This document shows, piece by piece, positions 44,616-56,816 of a DNA stretch of 64,000 bases. The first letter of the stretch is position 1. Each line of letters opens with the position of its first letter. Origin of the DNA: Symbiodinium natans. Its lineage: Eukaryota > Sar > Dinophyceae > Suessiales > Symbiodiniaceae. The notes below the pieces were generated by a model. It was not told the origin of the DNA. It ran no database searches and saw nothing but the letters and a program-made list of their open reading frames with translations. Made by a program: the position numbers and the translations under genes. Where the stretch lies: positions 148,057-212,056 of the forward strand of contig CAJNDS010000077.1 in assembly GCA_905221605.1 (NCBI GenBank). Reading direction: 5' to 3'.

Positions 44616-45666
44616 CGCATGGCTCCTGTGGCAAAACAGAGTATGCAAGCCCGTCATTTCTGGCGCGTAAGACTTTGTTTGAGCAGGGCCTCGAAGTCCT
44701 TCTGGGCGCGGTGTCATCATGATGCATGTGGTCGCATCACAACAGAATCACGGCTGGGCACGTATCGGTCGAGTACATTGTCCAGGGCGCTTCTGACGTC
44801 TGTTTCGGGGTCCGGTAAGGCCGTAACTCGAAGCCTGACCCCCCAAGCCCTCGCTCGGGGTGTGCGCAGGTGCCGCAGATGATTCGGCGCTGCGCGGGGC
44901 GTTGGGACTTCCTGCACGTGTGTCTGGGCGTTTAGGGATTGGGCGTGGGACTGGGGTTTGTGCGTGAGAGTTGAGGTGCCCGGCGGCGGCGCTTTGTCCA
45001 CGTCCTGAGCTGCAGAGCCGATTGCTATGCGAGAGATCCCCGCCGTAGCACGTCGGTTCGACAGACCGGGTTTGCGGGATTTGACTTCGGCGAACTTGGC
45101 TTCGGGGTGGGGGATTTCGGGATTGGGGGTGGCGGGTCATAAGTTTATGGTCCAGCGTTTAGGGTTTTAGATGGTCTTAGCAGGAGGTCAGCCCTGCGCC
45201 CGAAATCCAAAGGTGATGTGAGGCGGCTCCCAAAGGGACCGCGGTAGAACAGCAGTACAAGTCTGGCAGCATGAATGCATGACTGTCGACGAGTAACAGC
45301 AAAAGCGCAGATGCCACAAGCGACGACTTAAGACGAGACGTCGACGGCTGCTGTCACCTTGTTGCTTGGTTGCTTGTGCTTCTTGACGCATGCACGCGCA
45401 GCAGTACCTATCTGGATTTCGCACGTTTGCCCAGTGCTTGCATGATCGTGCGCTAGCCATCTGCGTTTTCAAGTGCTCGGACGTGTTCAGGCGGCTCCCA
45501 AAGGGACCGCGGTAGAAAAGCACAGGAAGTCAGGCAGCATGAGTACCGGTACTGCAGTAGCCCAAAATCAAAATTCTTCACATGAACCGCGCATATGTGT
45601 CAAGCAAGCACGCCCGCCGTGACATTGCATTGAGTCGCACAGGACCCGAATTCCCGGCCCGAAAAC
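44616..45666 (+). repeat. Duplicated upstream module, copy B
   Basis: Collinear with 42291-43553 at roughly 85-90% in the shared blocks, up to the ATG of the next gene. It contains two GGCTCCCAAAGGGACCGCGG motifs (45225 and 45495), matching those of copy A at 43091 and 43350. Copy B lacks the GA-rich insertion of copy A. Confidence 0.8.
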
Positions 45667-46434
45667 ATGACCTCGCAGCTGGACACGCCTGTGACGCTGC
45701 AGGCATTCGATGAGTCGCCGTGGCCCGCAGTCTGGGCCGTGGCCGGGCGCCGCATACTGCGCTGTCTGGTGAAGCATCATGTGGTCCTGCTGCCCATGGA
45801 GAGCGCAGGGCGTCGCGACTTGCGCGTGGCGCAAATCCTGGAAGGCTTGCGCGAGGTCAACGGCTCGGACTGGTGGCTGCGTTCTTACGAGTTCCTTGAA
45901 GAAGAGGGGGGTCTGCTTGCTCGCGCAGTGGAGTGCCATTGCGTTTTGCCGGACGTGCGTACTCTCGATGCACTGTTCCTGGCAGGCGCCTGGCGGAGCG
46001 GGCCTGCGTGGGCGCGGGGCTGGTGCTGGCTCCCATGGCCGACACCCATGGATGCCGCTCGCGTTGTGTACAGCAGCGAGACGTACGAGCGCGCTCTGAT
46101 ATACATCGCGGCCCCCTTCTGGCCGGCGTTTCGACAAGTGACGGCGCGACGCACAGCGTTGTCGGCATGTCGTGGGCAGGTGACTTCAACAAGGGCGCCG
46201 ACGATGCCGTCCTCGGACGCGGGGGCCATGCCAGAGGAGGAGGTAGACCCGGAGCAGATTATGGGTTGGGAAGTGCTCAGCACCGAGTATGCGGAGCAGC
46301 CACCGGACAGCGTGCTGGAAGAAGTACCGGATCTGTACCTCCATGACTACTTGGACTTGCGCGAGTTCCAGGAAACCCTGACCGTTCCTTGGGTCCGTCG
46401 CCAGGGCATGCCAGAGCGATCCTGCTTCCTTTGA
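45667..46434 (+). CDS. Unrecognised 255-residue protein
   Basis: A single open frame with strongly G/C-biased third positions, starting MTSQLDTPVTLQAFDESPWP. It contains several Trp-rich segments (WWLRSYEF; WRSGPAWARGWCWLPWP) and an acidic C-terminal part (PEEEVDPEQIMGWEVL; EEVPDLYLHDYLDLREF). No signal peptide or membrane segment is obvious. I recognise no domain. Codon bias and length argue for a real gene. Its upstream region is a duplicate of the one before the ankyrin gene, but the two proteins are not alike. The last codons lie in a 281 bp duplication whose second copy follows at 46704. Confidence 0.6.
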   Translation: MTSQLDTPVTLQAFDESPWPAVWAVAGRRILRCLVKHHVVLLPMESAGRRDLRVAQILEGLREVNGSDWWLRSYEFLEEEGGLLARAVECHCVLPDVRTLDALFLAGAWRSGPAWARGWCWLPWPTPMDAARVVYSSETYERALIYIAAPFWPAFRQVTARRTALSACRGQVTSTRAPTMPSSDAGAMPEEEVDPEQIMGWEVLSTEYAEQPPDSVLEEVPDLYLHDYLDLREFQETLTVPWVRRQGMPERSCFL

Positions 46435-46830
46435 CAAGGATCCTTGGAGGTCATCAGAGCCAGGCTACCGTCACCGCAGTTACAGACAGCGCCGACGCTT
46501 GTACACTGCTGGGGCGCAGCCTGGCACAGTTTTGTCTTTCAGAACATGTGCATACGTCCTAACATGGCAGTACGAAGGGCTGAGACTTCAGGCCTAGAAC
46601 TCCAGATCAAATGCCGAAGGTCCCGTCGACAGTCTAGCTGAAGGCCTAAGCAATCAGAACGTGGGCCGAAAACTCTGGTCTGAAGCCATCATGCCCAGGG
46701 TCTTGCTTCCTTTGACAAGGATCCTTGGAGATCGTTAGAGCCAGGCAACCGTCCTCGCAGTTACAGACAGCGCCGACGCTGGTACACTGCTTGGACGCAG
46801 CCCGGTCCAGTTTGGTTTTTGTTGAGCCGG
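46423..46830. repeat. 281 bp-spaced duplication at a gene 3' end
   Basis: TGCTTCCTTTGACAAGGATC begins at 46423 and at 46704; about 115 bp after each match at 90%, including CAGTTACAGACAGCGCCGAC. The first copy covers the last codons and 3' flank of the preceding gene. Confidence 0.75.
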
Positions 46831-47196
46831 CAGGGGACTGTGAAGAATGAAAAAGGGGAGCGAGGTTTGCTGGTGCACTTGATTCAGCTTTCCATTCTGA
46901 CATCCTATCTGCTTTGACAGGGTGATCGCATGGAGCACGATATTGTCGGGCAAAACCCAAGGCATGCTCATGGCAGTTCTTTATCCGAATAGGACGAGCC
47001 CTCTTTCCGTTAGCCGCTTTGAGAGGGGGACGTCCTGTCCTCGACGCCGTTGGCTTGCAGAGGCTCCCCCAGGGACCATTGTCGAGTCCTGAAGACTGTT
47101 TCGTTCTTGCTTTCTTTCTTTCCCACCACAGAGCCGCTGCTGCTGTCGTCTGGCGCCGTGGTCCGCGCCTCCACGTCGATATAAACCAAACTCTTT
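46831..47196. other. Intergenic, no gene seen
   Basis: Unique sequence with one AGGCTCCCCCAGGGACC motif at 47060. Short open frames on both strands show no convincing coding character. Confidence 0.5.
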
Positions 47197-47612
47197 AAAG
47201 CCAAGCCCCTGCTGGGCTTGGGGAGTTCCCCTCAAACCCCAGCATTTAGGCCCGCGTGTGGGACGACCTGCGCGGACTGGCTCATCGGCCATGAGGCAGG
47301 GCACGGGAGAGGCTGAGAGTACTCAGGCTGGGAAGCTTGAAGCAGCACATCCACAAAAGCCCTGAACCCTAAATCCTCAACCCCCTCAGCTCTCAACCCT
47401 AAACCCTAAGCCCTAAACCCTATATAACACCTTACACCCCCAAGCCCCTGTAACCTGAAGTTCTTCCAAGCTATAGAAGAGGAACCCCTCGAAACGCCCA
47501 CAAAATCGTTTATTCATATTTCTGTGGGGATCTTCTAATGTCTCCTTTAAAGGACGATGTGGAAAAGCTCTGTTGCCCATTGAATCTTTCGAGTGCGGAA
47601 TGGCCCAAGTTA
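47197..47612. repeat. Segmental duplicate, copy 2 (partner at 25797-26210)
   Basis: Begins CTGCTGGGCTTGGGGAGTTC, ends with TGTTGCCCATTGAATCTTTC and following bases. Compared with copy 1 the inner block 47405-47570 is inverted while both flanks are collinear. Confidence 0.75.
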
Positions 47613-47707
47613 GGGTTGAGTTACGTCTTGAGGCGCACCCCACGTCGGCCCCTGAGCCGGCCGACATCTATCTGCCCCAAATTGGATACCCGAAGCTCTG
47701 AAAACCC

Positions 47708-47791
47708 GAAGAAGCTGACGCCAGGTACGAAGACCCGGCAGATGTCATGGGTTCGTGGGTTTTAGACTCCAAGCTGAAACCCAAAACCCTA
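47708..47791. repeat. Fragment of the 1,170 bp unit
   Basis: AAGAAGCTGACGCCAGGTAC to CCAAGCTGAAACCCAAAACC matches 35824-35905 and 37003-37085. Confidence 0.7.
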
Positions 47792-48532
47792 CCTGGACAT
47801 TCCGACGATACTAAAATAAGAGTTTTTTTGTGAATAACATGGTTATAGGGGACCGAGAACTGAAGATTCAGTTCGTGAACTCTTTTCTATGATTTCACTT
47901 GCAGCGGGTTTTGGGGTTCTTCTGGAGGCTTGAAATTGTGCATAGGTGCTCAAAGGTTTGTGCACGTCAGTGATGCAACGGAATGAGGGTTATACAACAG
48001 CCGACATGTCATCACTTTCAGCTTATAAGTACCCCGCTAATATACACACACCAAAGTAACAATAGACGCAGTCTTTGCCTGATCGACTTTTGTGCCTGGC
48101 GCGATGACTGCACTGACTGCACAGTGAGATCGCCCCTCTGGCGTGCGCCCTCCAGCTCGTGCATCGGCTTTGCCAGAGCGCTGTGTCGAGCTACTCAACA
48201 TATGTATACAGTTAGGAAACTTGTAGTCCTGTTCTGCCAGGCCTATAGGATGAAACTAGGCTCACTGCAGCGCATTCGCCAGCCTCGCAGGTACGTACGC
48301 ACGGTGGATGCAGCTTTGCGTGGGGCTTGTCAAGGCCACTGCGCTACATTTACTTGAGGGGCGAAAGTCGCAGGAGAACTCTTCTGCTACAGTATATATG
48401 CTAGCCTTTGCAGTCATGTGTGCTACAACTTTTGCGATGTATGCAGATCATTTTGATCGAGCTTTTGTTTGTGGCCTGTGTGCGCCGCGTGTGTTGTTAG
48501 TACGTGTGGGGAGCACGTCGATACACCTCGCA

Positions 48533-51500
48533 ATGCCGGGTTCGGTGGGCGGATCGTCTACACGTAGCGAGTCATCTTTGGGTGATGCGCTGGTGCTGTC
48601 AGAGGCTGGTGAGCTAGCCTCGCAGCTGGAGCGCCAGAGGGTTCTTCGCGAGAGGCTGCGCGAGAAGGGGCACTTCACGAGGTGGCCCTCGCTGGCTTGC
48701 ACAGGAATTCCCTCTGTGAAAGCGATGGGGATGAATTCAAGACTCCTCGAGACGCTTGCAGATTGGTGGTGCCCCATGCACCGGGGACCCACTTGCCTGA
48801 GCATCGACCTATGCAGAAGAGAGGCCCCAACATTTGTAGTGGATGTGTTCTTCAAAATTGCTGACTCATGACAGACAACGTGGTAACATGAGCTGTTTCA
48901 GGTCAGGCTGCTCTACAAGGACATCGGAGTAGACTTGGTGCCGTCCATGCTGGAGCTTGATGCTTCGGGCATGAAGCGGCTCTTCTCTCACGGAATACGC
49001 AGGATGAAGACACGGGCCTACACCAGCGCATCCAGCTTGCATGCTCTCGATGTGCGCGTGTGCTTTCTTAAGTTGGTGTACACGTGTCTAATCTCTACAT
49101 GGATGAATATCAGGAACCTGGGCTCACGCGATTCTTCGAGATCTTGGAGGAATATTGGGTCTTTGAGAACGAACCGAGCGATGAACCTCGAATGCTGGCA
49201 CTCATGGATGGTCCGGTGGAGGACGACTACCCCGCTGCAGCAGTGGATGAGCCCAGCATGCCGCTCCTGGATGCTCGCATCGCAGAATACCGGGCCAGTT
49301 GTGACATTGACTTGCCCGGGGTCTCGCTGGCGGAGGCCGGCGTGGAAGCCCCGCGTGCGGGAGAGTGCTTGCCAGAGACTTCCGAGGATGAGGCTGAGGA
49401 TGGAACAGCTGATGTTGAGATGCCCATGGCTTGCGAGAAGGGTCAGACCTCTGCTGAGGCTGAGAGAGCCCCGGAGACCGAGAAGGTCTCAGAGGCCAAG
49501 CTTGCGGAGGATGTGGAGACCCAGCCTACGGAGGCAAGGTCCCCGAAGATGATGGCCGAGCATGTGGAGACCAAGCCAGCGCAGGCAATGCCCTCGGAGA
49601 AGATAGCCGAGCATGTGGAGACCGAGCCCGCGCAGGCAATCCCTCCGAAGAAGAAGCAGCACAAGTTTGGGCCCAGCTCGATGCCGGGTCTGCTCGAGCT
49701 GCAGTTGCTCAAGGACAAGCTGGCCACCAGGAAGGAGATGATCAGGCATAGTGTCGTGTTGGAATGTCGTATAAACGTCGTGTGTGCAGTACACACTCTA
49801 CATGTTTTGTAAAGAAGCGATGGATGTTTAGGCAGAAGCTTGCGGCGAAGCGAGCTATGGAAGCCTCGCAGGCGAGCGCGGCCTCTGGTAGAGCTCTGGC
49901 CCAGATTTGACGAGAACTTACCTATTGAAGTTCTAATTCTAAATGACTGCTATTCCCACGCACACCCTAAACCCTATAAACCCTAAACCGCTATGAACCT
50001 TATAAACCCTAAACCCAATTAGCCCACCATCTCAGGTGCGGAGGAGACCCAGTCTTACGATGCAGAGGCGTGCTATGAGGCGGCAAGCGCTGTGCTTAGT
50101 GGTGCTTCAGGTGACGGCGCAAAGGACGGCCAGGGTAGCGACGCAGATGAGGATGCGCCCTCTCAGGACGCAAGCGCAGTGTTGAGGGACACTTCGCTTC
50201 CTGAGGGCGTGAAGGATGAGACCCCGAAGATAGACAGTGCGCTGCCTGAGAGCGTGAATGACGAGCTCCCGGGGAATGCCGTTGCTCCACGAATGATGTT
50301 TTTTGCGGGTTTAGGGTTATAAAGGAGGGTTTAGGGTTTATAGGCTTTATAGGGTTTATAGGGTTTATATGTTTATAAGTTTAGAGTCTATAGGGTTTAT
50401 AGGGTTTATATATAGGGTATAGAGGGTTTATAGGGTTTATAAGGTTTGTAAATAGGCTTATATGGTTTATATAGGTAGAGAGTTGGGAAGGGTTTTCTAG
50501 TGGTGCAAGGCACTTGTGAAGCGCAGTGATCAGCGTCGAGAGTTCGAAGCACGCAAGAAAAATGATGTGGACCAGATGGCCGCACGCAAGGGGCGGCGCA
50601 ACCAGCAAGAAGATGGCAACCAGGAGTGTGCAGAAACGCCACCGCCACGTGGCCGAGGTGGGCGAGGCCGTGGCAGGGGCCGTGGCCGAGGACGCGGCCG
50701 AAAGCATGGCGGTTCGGAGAGTGACGACGGCGAGACTGTGCACTACAGCGAGCCCGAGCAGACCGAGAATGACGGGAAGGACGAGGCCAGACCCAGCAAG
50801 CCCGAGCCGATGCAGAATGATGAGAAGAAGGCGCCCGCGCCCGAGCCAAAGGCGAAGGCGAAGGCGAAGGCGAAGGCAAAGGGGAAGGACAAGTCGGACA
50901 AGGCTAAGTCTACGGGCAAGGCTGCGTGCGAGACGAAGAAGCCAAAGGGCAAGGCCGAGGCTGAGGAGACGAAGAAGACCACGGAGCCGGCTTCCGCTGC
51001 AAAGGCACAGCCAGGAAAGGGACAGACCAAGCGCAAGTCAGCAAATGGTCCAAACAACGAGCGCAAGCAAGAGATGGCCCCGAAGCAGAGGAAGGCTGAG
51101 CAGAAGGAGGAGGGCCATGTCGACAAGGCGCGACGGGTGTCGGAGGGAAGTGATGCTTCCTCGGAGAGGAAGACGTTTGCCGGCCGAAGACGGCCCTCAT
51201 CGGACGAGGACGCGCTGGCTCGCTACATCGTGCTTCGCGACACCTTTCAGGACCTACTGGCCTCCCGCTTCACCAACCCGAGTTCCTGGGAGGCTGTGTT
51301 TTCGTGCCCGAGTGTGTGCGTGTGAGTGTGAGTGTGAGTGTGAGTGTGAGTGTGAGTGTGAGTGTGAGTGTGTGTGTGTGTGTGCGCGTATGGGTTTAGG
51401 GTTTATATAGGGCTTAGGGTTTTATATGGTTGAGGGTTGCTAGGGTTTAGGATAGGGTTTAGAGGGTTTATAAAGTTTATAGGGTTTATAGGGTTTATAA

Positions 51501-51734
51501 GAGGGTTAATAGGGTTTATAGGGTTTAGTTTAGGTCTATAGGGTTTATATAGTTTGGGGGTTTATAGGGGTTTAGGGTTTATGGGAGGGTTTCTGCTTGC
51601 AGGGCGACTGGTGGAGTTTCGCCTTCAGCCATCTTGCTGCCCGGGGCGTTGATCCAGAGTCCTACCAGGACATCGCACGCAGGCGAGCTGCGAAGTACCT
51701 CAAGCAGCACCGTAACTTGACCGTGCTTTGGTAG
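48533..51734 (+). CDS. Split gene for an acidic, RGG-box and Lys/Ala-rich protein
   Basis: Inferred exons: 48533-about 48706 ([20 protein letters not shown]), 48902-49051 ([20 protein letters not shown]), 49114-about 49752 ([20 protein letters not shown], then acidic), 49836-49887, 50036-about 50306, 50501-51313 and 51603-51734 ([20 protein letters not shown], stop TAG). Joins 49051/49114 and 49887/50036 are frame-consistent; the segment 48707-48901 is unresolved. The third exon has imperfect 18-residue repeats around [15 protein letters not shown]. The sixth has an RGG-type run ([19 protein letters not shown]) and [13 protein letters not shown], features common in nuclear or RNA-binding proteins. 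I recognise no catalytic domain. Introns carry GGGTTTATA repeats and a (GTGTGA)n tract directly at a donor site. Confidence 0.6.
50309..50490. repeat. Telomere-like GGGTTTATA repeats filling an intron
   Basis: Degenerate repeats of GGGTTTATA and GGGTTTAGG from the end of exon 50036-50306 almost to the acceptor TTTTCTAG at 50500. The nine-base TATA-containing form dominates, unlike the seven-base form near the telomere. Confidence 0.75.
51314..51590. repeat. Intron of (GTGTGA)n plus GGGTTTATA repeats
   Basis: GTGTGTGCGTGTGAGTGTGA microsatellite starts directly at the inferred donor and passes into GGGTTTATAGGGTTTATA repeats before the acceptor CTGCTTGCAG at 51602. Confidence 0.75.
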
Positions 51735-53659
51735 GGTTGTGCACAGTTCAGACCATCCAATCCCTAAACCCCTGAAACCCTCTTTGAGTCTGACATCGAC
51801 TCTACTCAAACACTATATACCCTATAAACCCTACGATGGCACCCTTTGATTTAACTAAGCTAGGTGACCAGCTGGTGGAGGGCTGATTCCACAGCTTTAT
51901 CATCCTCGAGTCGTGAACTCTGCGATAAGCGTTGGCTGATGATTCGATCTGATTAGATGCTGCAGGGTTTGGGCGTGGATGCGCACACGCGGTTTCAATT
52001 GTTGTGTGCGGGGGAAGCGCAAACTTTTGTAGCACCTCAGTTGTGGAGGTTGACATTGTGTTCCGCTGTCATGTGAACTATTTCAAGTTGCCAGTAAAAG
52101 CTGTGATTCGATGCGCGGGGCAGTGTCGGACTCTGCTGAATTTTGGTGCCAGCCTCAACCCAACATCGAAGAAGGATGCTTGATCCAAGCCGTCTGCTCT
52201 GCTTTGTGTCAAAAGGGCATTTGCAGTCACCTCGCACTGAAGTCATGTCCGTTTGGGTTGCAGCCTGTGGACGCATGTGCCTTCGCACAAATCATGCTGT
52301 CTCCAACCTGCGCGCAGGCCTTCCTGGGCTTCCTTCTGGCGCTGCACTACATGCCAGCTGGCCAGCTCTTGCTAGCACGACGTGGCTTCTTTCTGGAATG
52401 ATCTACCTGGCTCGCTTACTGCGCAGCTGCGTTGCATGCCCGCTGCTAGAACTGTAGTTGGTGTTTGGTATCCTTGAACGGCGCACCTGGCTTCAGCGCA
52501 TCCTCGTAACTGTGCTGTGCTCGTGCATGATTATCAAGCGCTGGGCTGTGTGCCTTGGTAGTTGGTCTGTTTTGTGTCCCAAGCGGTCTGCCTAGATGAC
52601 CCCAAGCGAAATAGACCTGGTGCTGCTACGGCTGTGTGTGCTGGGTGCCCCAAAGGATGCTAAGCTGCACGCATGGGGGAGTATTTGTGGGCTACAACTT
52701 CGTTTGGATCGTCGCTCGAGTGGTCGCTTCTACCTTCCAAGATTTATAGCGGCAAGACTAGGTTTGCACTTCGAAGTGGGGCTCCTTTAGATTTGTGTTT
52801 GTCCTGTGGGACCCCTATATACACCGTACACAACCCTAAAAACCCTAAACCCTATTCTCCTCCAGACCTCATAAACCCTTATCAGCCCTCAACTCTTCTT
52901 TGAGCCCTTTACAGACCCAGTAGCTCGGCACAAACCCTGTAGACTATCTGCTGCCTTGCGCACATTCCCTCTCAAACTTTGGCCTGTTTTAAAAGGATCC
53001 GAACGACCCTCGTGAGCCCGGGTTGAAACAGGGTGGACATGGTTCAGGGCGTGTACAGCTTATAAGGTTTAAGAGAGTTGAGGGTGTATAGGGTTCAGGG
53101 TTCAAGGTTTATAGGGATCACAGTTCCGGGCCGATTTAGGGCTTCTAGGTCCCACACCTGTTCAAGTTCGTGGGGCTCAGGGTTCACGATTTTCGTTGCA
53201 TAGGCTGTTTCGGGCGTTATAAGGTTTCGGGTTCAGGGTGTATATAGGGCCTCTATGGGCAGCGTTCCACCGTTCGACTTCATGGGTTCGGGATTCGATC
53301 TGGCTTGGACTCAGACAAGTACTTTTTTATAAACCCTAATTAAAACTTATAAACCCTAAACTCCTATAAACCCTACAGCTACGCTGTCTTTGCACTGCCA
53401 AGCTTCACACACGTCCACCATGAGGTGTCTCTCCTATGTAGAACCCGTACCTACATTGCACCTTAAACAGAGCCCGGTGCACTGCCTCCAATATCCGGGG
53501 CGAGCTGCTGTGAAGCGGTGTCGTGCTGCATAGTCCTGTGATCAAGCACAAATCGAACCTGTACACAACCCCTACCGCAATCAACAGTGGTAGAGTGTAC
53601 TTTGTTGGGCCGGTCTTCCACCCTCAACCAGTGAGACTAATGGATGTAGACACTTCTGA
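51735..53659. other. Intergenic or 5' region of the next gene
   Basis: Contains short open frames on the plus strand at 52111-52401 and 52596-52790 (the latter MTPSEIDLVLLRLCVLGAPK). Either could be an early exon of the gene that follows, but neither has a motif I know. The rest has scattered GGGTTTATA and CCCTATAAA motifs. Confidence 0.35.
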
Positions 53660-56600
53660 AGCAAGCAAGCCCTTAGTTTATCTGCCCAGGATTTCATCCT
53701 ACTGCTACGACTTGTATCGTGGCTCAGCTTCTTCAATCGAGGAAGCCAGTGGGATGTGCTGGATTACTTCGCCGGGGTGGGGAAGATCACGAAGTGGGCC
53801 CAAAGGTTGGGCCTGAAAAGTGCAGCATATGATATCGACTACCACACCCCGCAGCCCGGTTGTAGTAAACACAGCAGTCGGACACGGCGCTCTGGCATGG
53901 ACATCAACTCTGAAGCAGGTTTCGCGCTACTAGCTCTGCACTGACCCTTCCCCAACCCGAACAGAAGAACATTGCTTAAAATGAGAAGGGAGGCGCAAGG
54001 CCACGTGCGACCCCACAAGCTATTAATCTGTTTAAGGTTTATATATACTTAAGGGTTTGTAGGGAGTTAGACTAAGCCTTCATACGTTTATAAAGGTTCT
54101 CACCTCGGGGTTCTCTATTCGGAGGCCGGGTTCTCCAGGCCTTTTTAGGGTTCTCAATTTGGGGCTCTCTCCTCGACCTCAAGACCTTTTTAGGGTTCTC
54201 ACCTCGGTGTTTTCTCCTCGGAAGCCGGGGTTCTCTCCTCAAGGCCGTTTTAGGGTTTTAATTTGGGGTTTTGCCCTCAAGGCCTTTTTAGGGCTCACCT
54301 CGGGGTTCTCTCCTCGGAGGCCGGGGTTCTCTCCTCCAGGCCTTTTTAGGGCTCACCTCGAAATTCTCTCCTCAGAGGCCGGGGTTCTCTCCTCAAGGTT
54401 TTTTTGAGGTTCTCACCTCGGGGTTTTGTCCTCGAAACCGGGGTTCTCTCCTCAAGCGGGGTTCTCTGCTCGGTGGCTGGGGTTCTCTCCTCAAGGCCTT
54501 TTGAGGGCTTATCTTGGGGTTCTCTCCTCGGAGGTTGGGGTTCTCTCCTCAAGCCTTTTTAGGGCTCACCTCGGGGTTCTCTCCTCGGAGGCCGGGGTTC
54601 TCTCCTCAGGCTTTTTTGAGGTTCTCTGGGGTTGTCTCCTCAAGGCCTTTTGAGGGCTTATCTCGGGGTTCTCTCCTCGGAGGCCGGGGTTCTCTCCTCA
54701 AGCCTGTTTAGGGCTCACCTCGGGGTTCTCTCCTCGGAGGCCGGGGTTCTCTCCTCAGGCTTTTTTGAAGTTCTCTGGGGTTCTCTCCTCAAGGCCTTTT
54801 GAGGGCTTATCTCGGGGTTCTCTCCTCGGAGGCCGGGGTTCTCTCCTCAAGCCTGTTTCGGGCTCACCTCGGGGTTCTCTCCTCGGAGGCCGGGGTTCTC
54901 TCCTCAGGCTTTTTTGAGGTTGTTGGGGTTCTCTCCTCAAGGCCTTTTGAGGGCTTATCTCGGGGTTCTCTCCTCGGAGGCCGGGGTTCTCTCCTCAAGC
55001 CTTTTTAGGGCTCACCTCGGGGTTCTCTCCTCGGAGGCAGGGTTTTTTTTCCTGAAGGCTTTTTTGAGGTTCTCTCCTCAAGGCCGTTTTAGGGCTTATC
55101 TCGGGGTTCTCTCCGAACCCAGGGTTCTCTCCTCAAGCCCTTTTTCGGGGCGGGGTTCTCTCCTCAAGGCCTTTTTCGGGCTCACCTGGGGGTTCTCTCC
55201 TCGCAGGCCGGGGTTCTCTCCTCAAGGCCTTTTGAGGGCTCACCTTGGGGTTCTCTCTCCTCAAGGGTTTATAGGGTTTATAGGGTTTAGGGTTTATAGG
55301 GTTTAGGGTTTATAGGGTTTAGGGTTTATAGGGTTTATGGTTTATAGGTTTAGGGTTTATAAGGTTTAGGGGTTTAGGGTTTAGGGTTTAGGGTTTATCG
55401 GGTTCAAGGCCTTTTTAGGGCTCACCTCGGGGTTGGTTTAGGCAAAATCCCACACCCGACCTCCGCAGCGCGTATCCGGCACGTTGGGCTGGACCACCAT
55501 GCCTGCATTGGGGCCGAAACAGGTTTCGAGTTTGGGGCTTCGAGGGCGGGGGTCCAGCTTGAGATTTAGGATGGGCATGGGATGATACACATAAATATAT
55601 ATATATATATATATATGTTCTATATGTATATATGTACATATATAAATATCCATATGGGATGTAGGGGCTTGTGGTTGCCAAAGGTTTGGCATCTATAGCT
55701 CGGGTGTTGTGTCTACAGAGGGTTCGTTGGCGCTGTTGATGTTGTGGGGACGGGAGGTCTAGGGATTGGCTTTTGCGGGTTTCAGGTCGAGGGCTAGGCT
55801 GGACTTCTATCAGCGCCCGTGTGCATGAAAACGTGGGGGTGCGTAGTGAACATTTTTACGCTGTTCTAGAAGCCACGACTCTGCCACACCCCGGAGTCCG
55901 GACCCTTCCACTGCCTGCCCTCGTGCCACTCGTGGCCCAGGCTGGCTTGCCTCTTATGCCTCCAAGCAAAGCTGGACGGGACTCTCATGACGCTCGGGAC
56001 TGTATGCTCAACTTGGGTTGCCGTGAACGCGCATACTTCTGGTCGCAGCCTGCTTACGCCAGATGGCAACTGTGAAGTTAGGTCTGTTGCATCAGGCAAC
56101 CGCATGCTCGCAAGGATTCCTCGCTTGCAGGGAGTTTCTCCGTTATAGTGGGCCCACCTGTTTTGATGATGTTAGACAAACTAAACTTTGTTGTTGACAA
56201 GGCTGCTGCGTCACAAGCTCATACAAGGACATGCCTCTTGAAGATGTTGATATGCTGCATGAACGGCGTTTACGTGTTAGAGCAACCGATCTCGAGCGTG
56301 ATGCTCTTCAGCAAAAGAATGCGGGAGACCTTGTCCCTCCTCAAGAAGCGTGGCATCAGGGTGGCTTACCACGGTTTCGAACGTCCACACACTCTCTCTC
56401 TCTCTCTCTTTCTTTCTCTCTCCTCCCTCTTTTTCTGTCTGTCTCCCTTTCTTTCTCTTTCTTGATTGGTTTCTGTTCCTCTCCGTCATTGTTTTGTTGT
56501 CTCCCTGACTCTCTTTCTCTTTCATGCGCCCTCTCGCTTTTCTCTCGCCCTGTCCCTCTCTTTCTGTCCTTCTCTCTCGCTGTACTTTTATGTTTTCCTG

Positions 56601-56785
56601 TCTTTGTCCCGGTCACCTTCCTGTCTTCTCGCGTTTCCTCCACTTGCATGTTTCTCTTTATGTCTTTCTTTCTTTATTTATTTCTTTCATTCCTTCTTTC
56701 TATCTATTTCTGTCGCTGTTTCACTCATTCTCTCGCTCTCTGATTTCCTCCTGTCCCCCTTTTTTCCTCTCTCGGTCAATATCTA

Positions 56786-56816
<31 letters not shown>

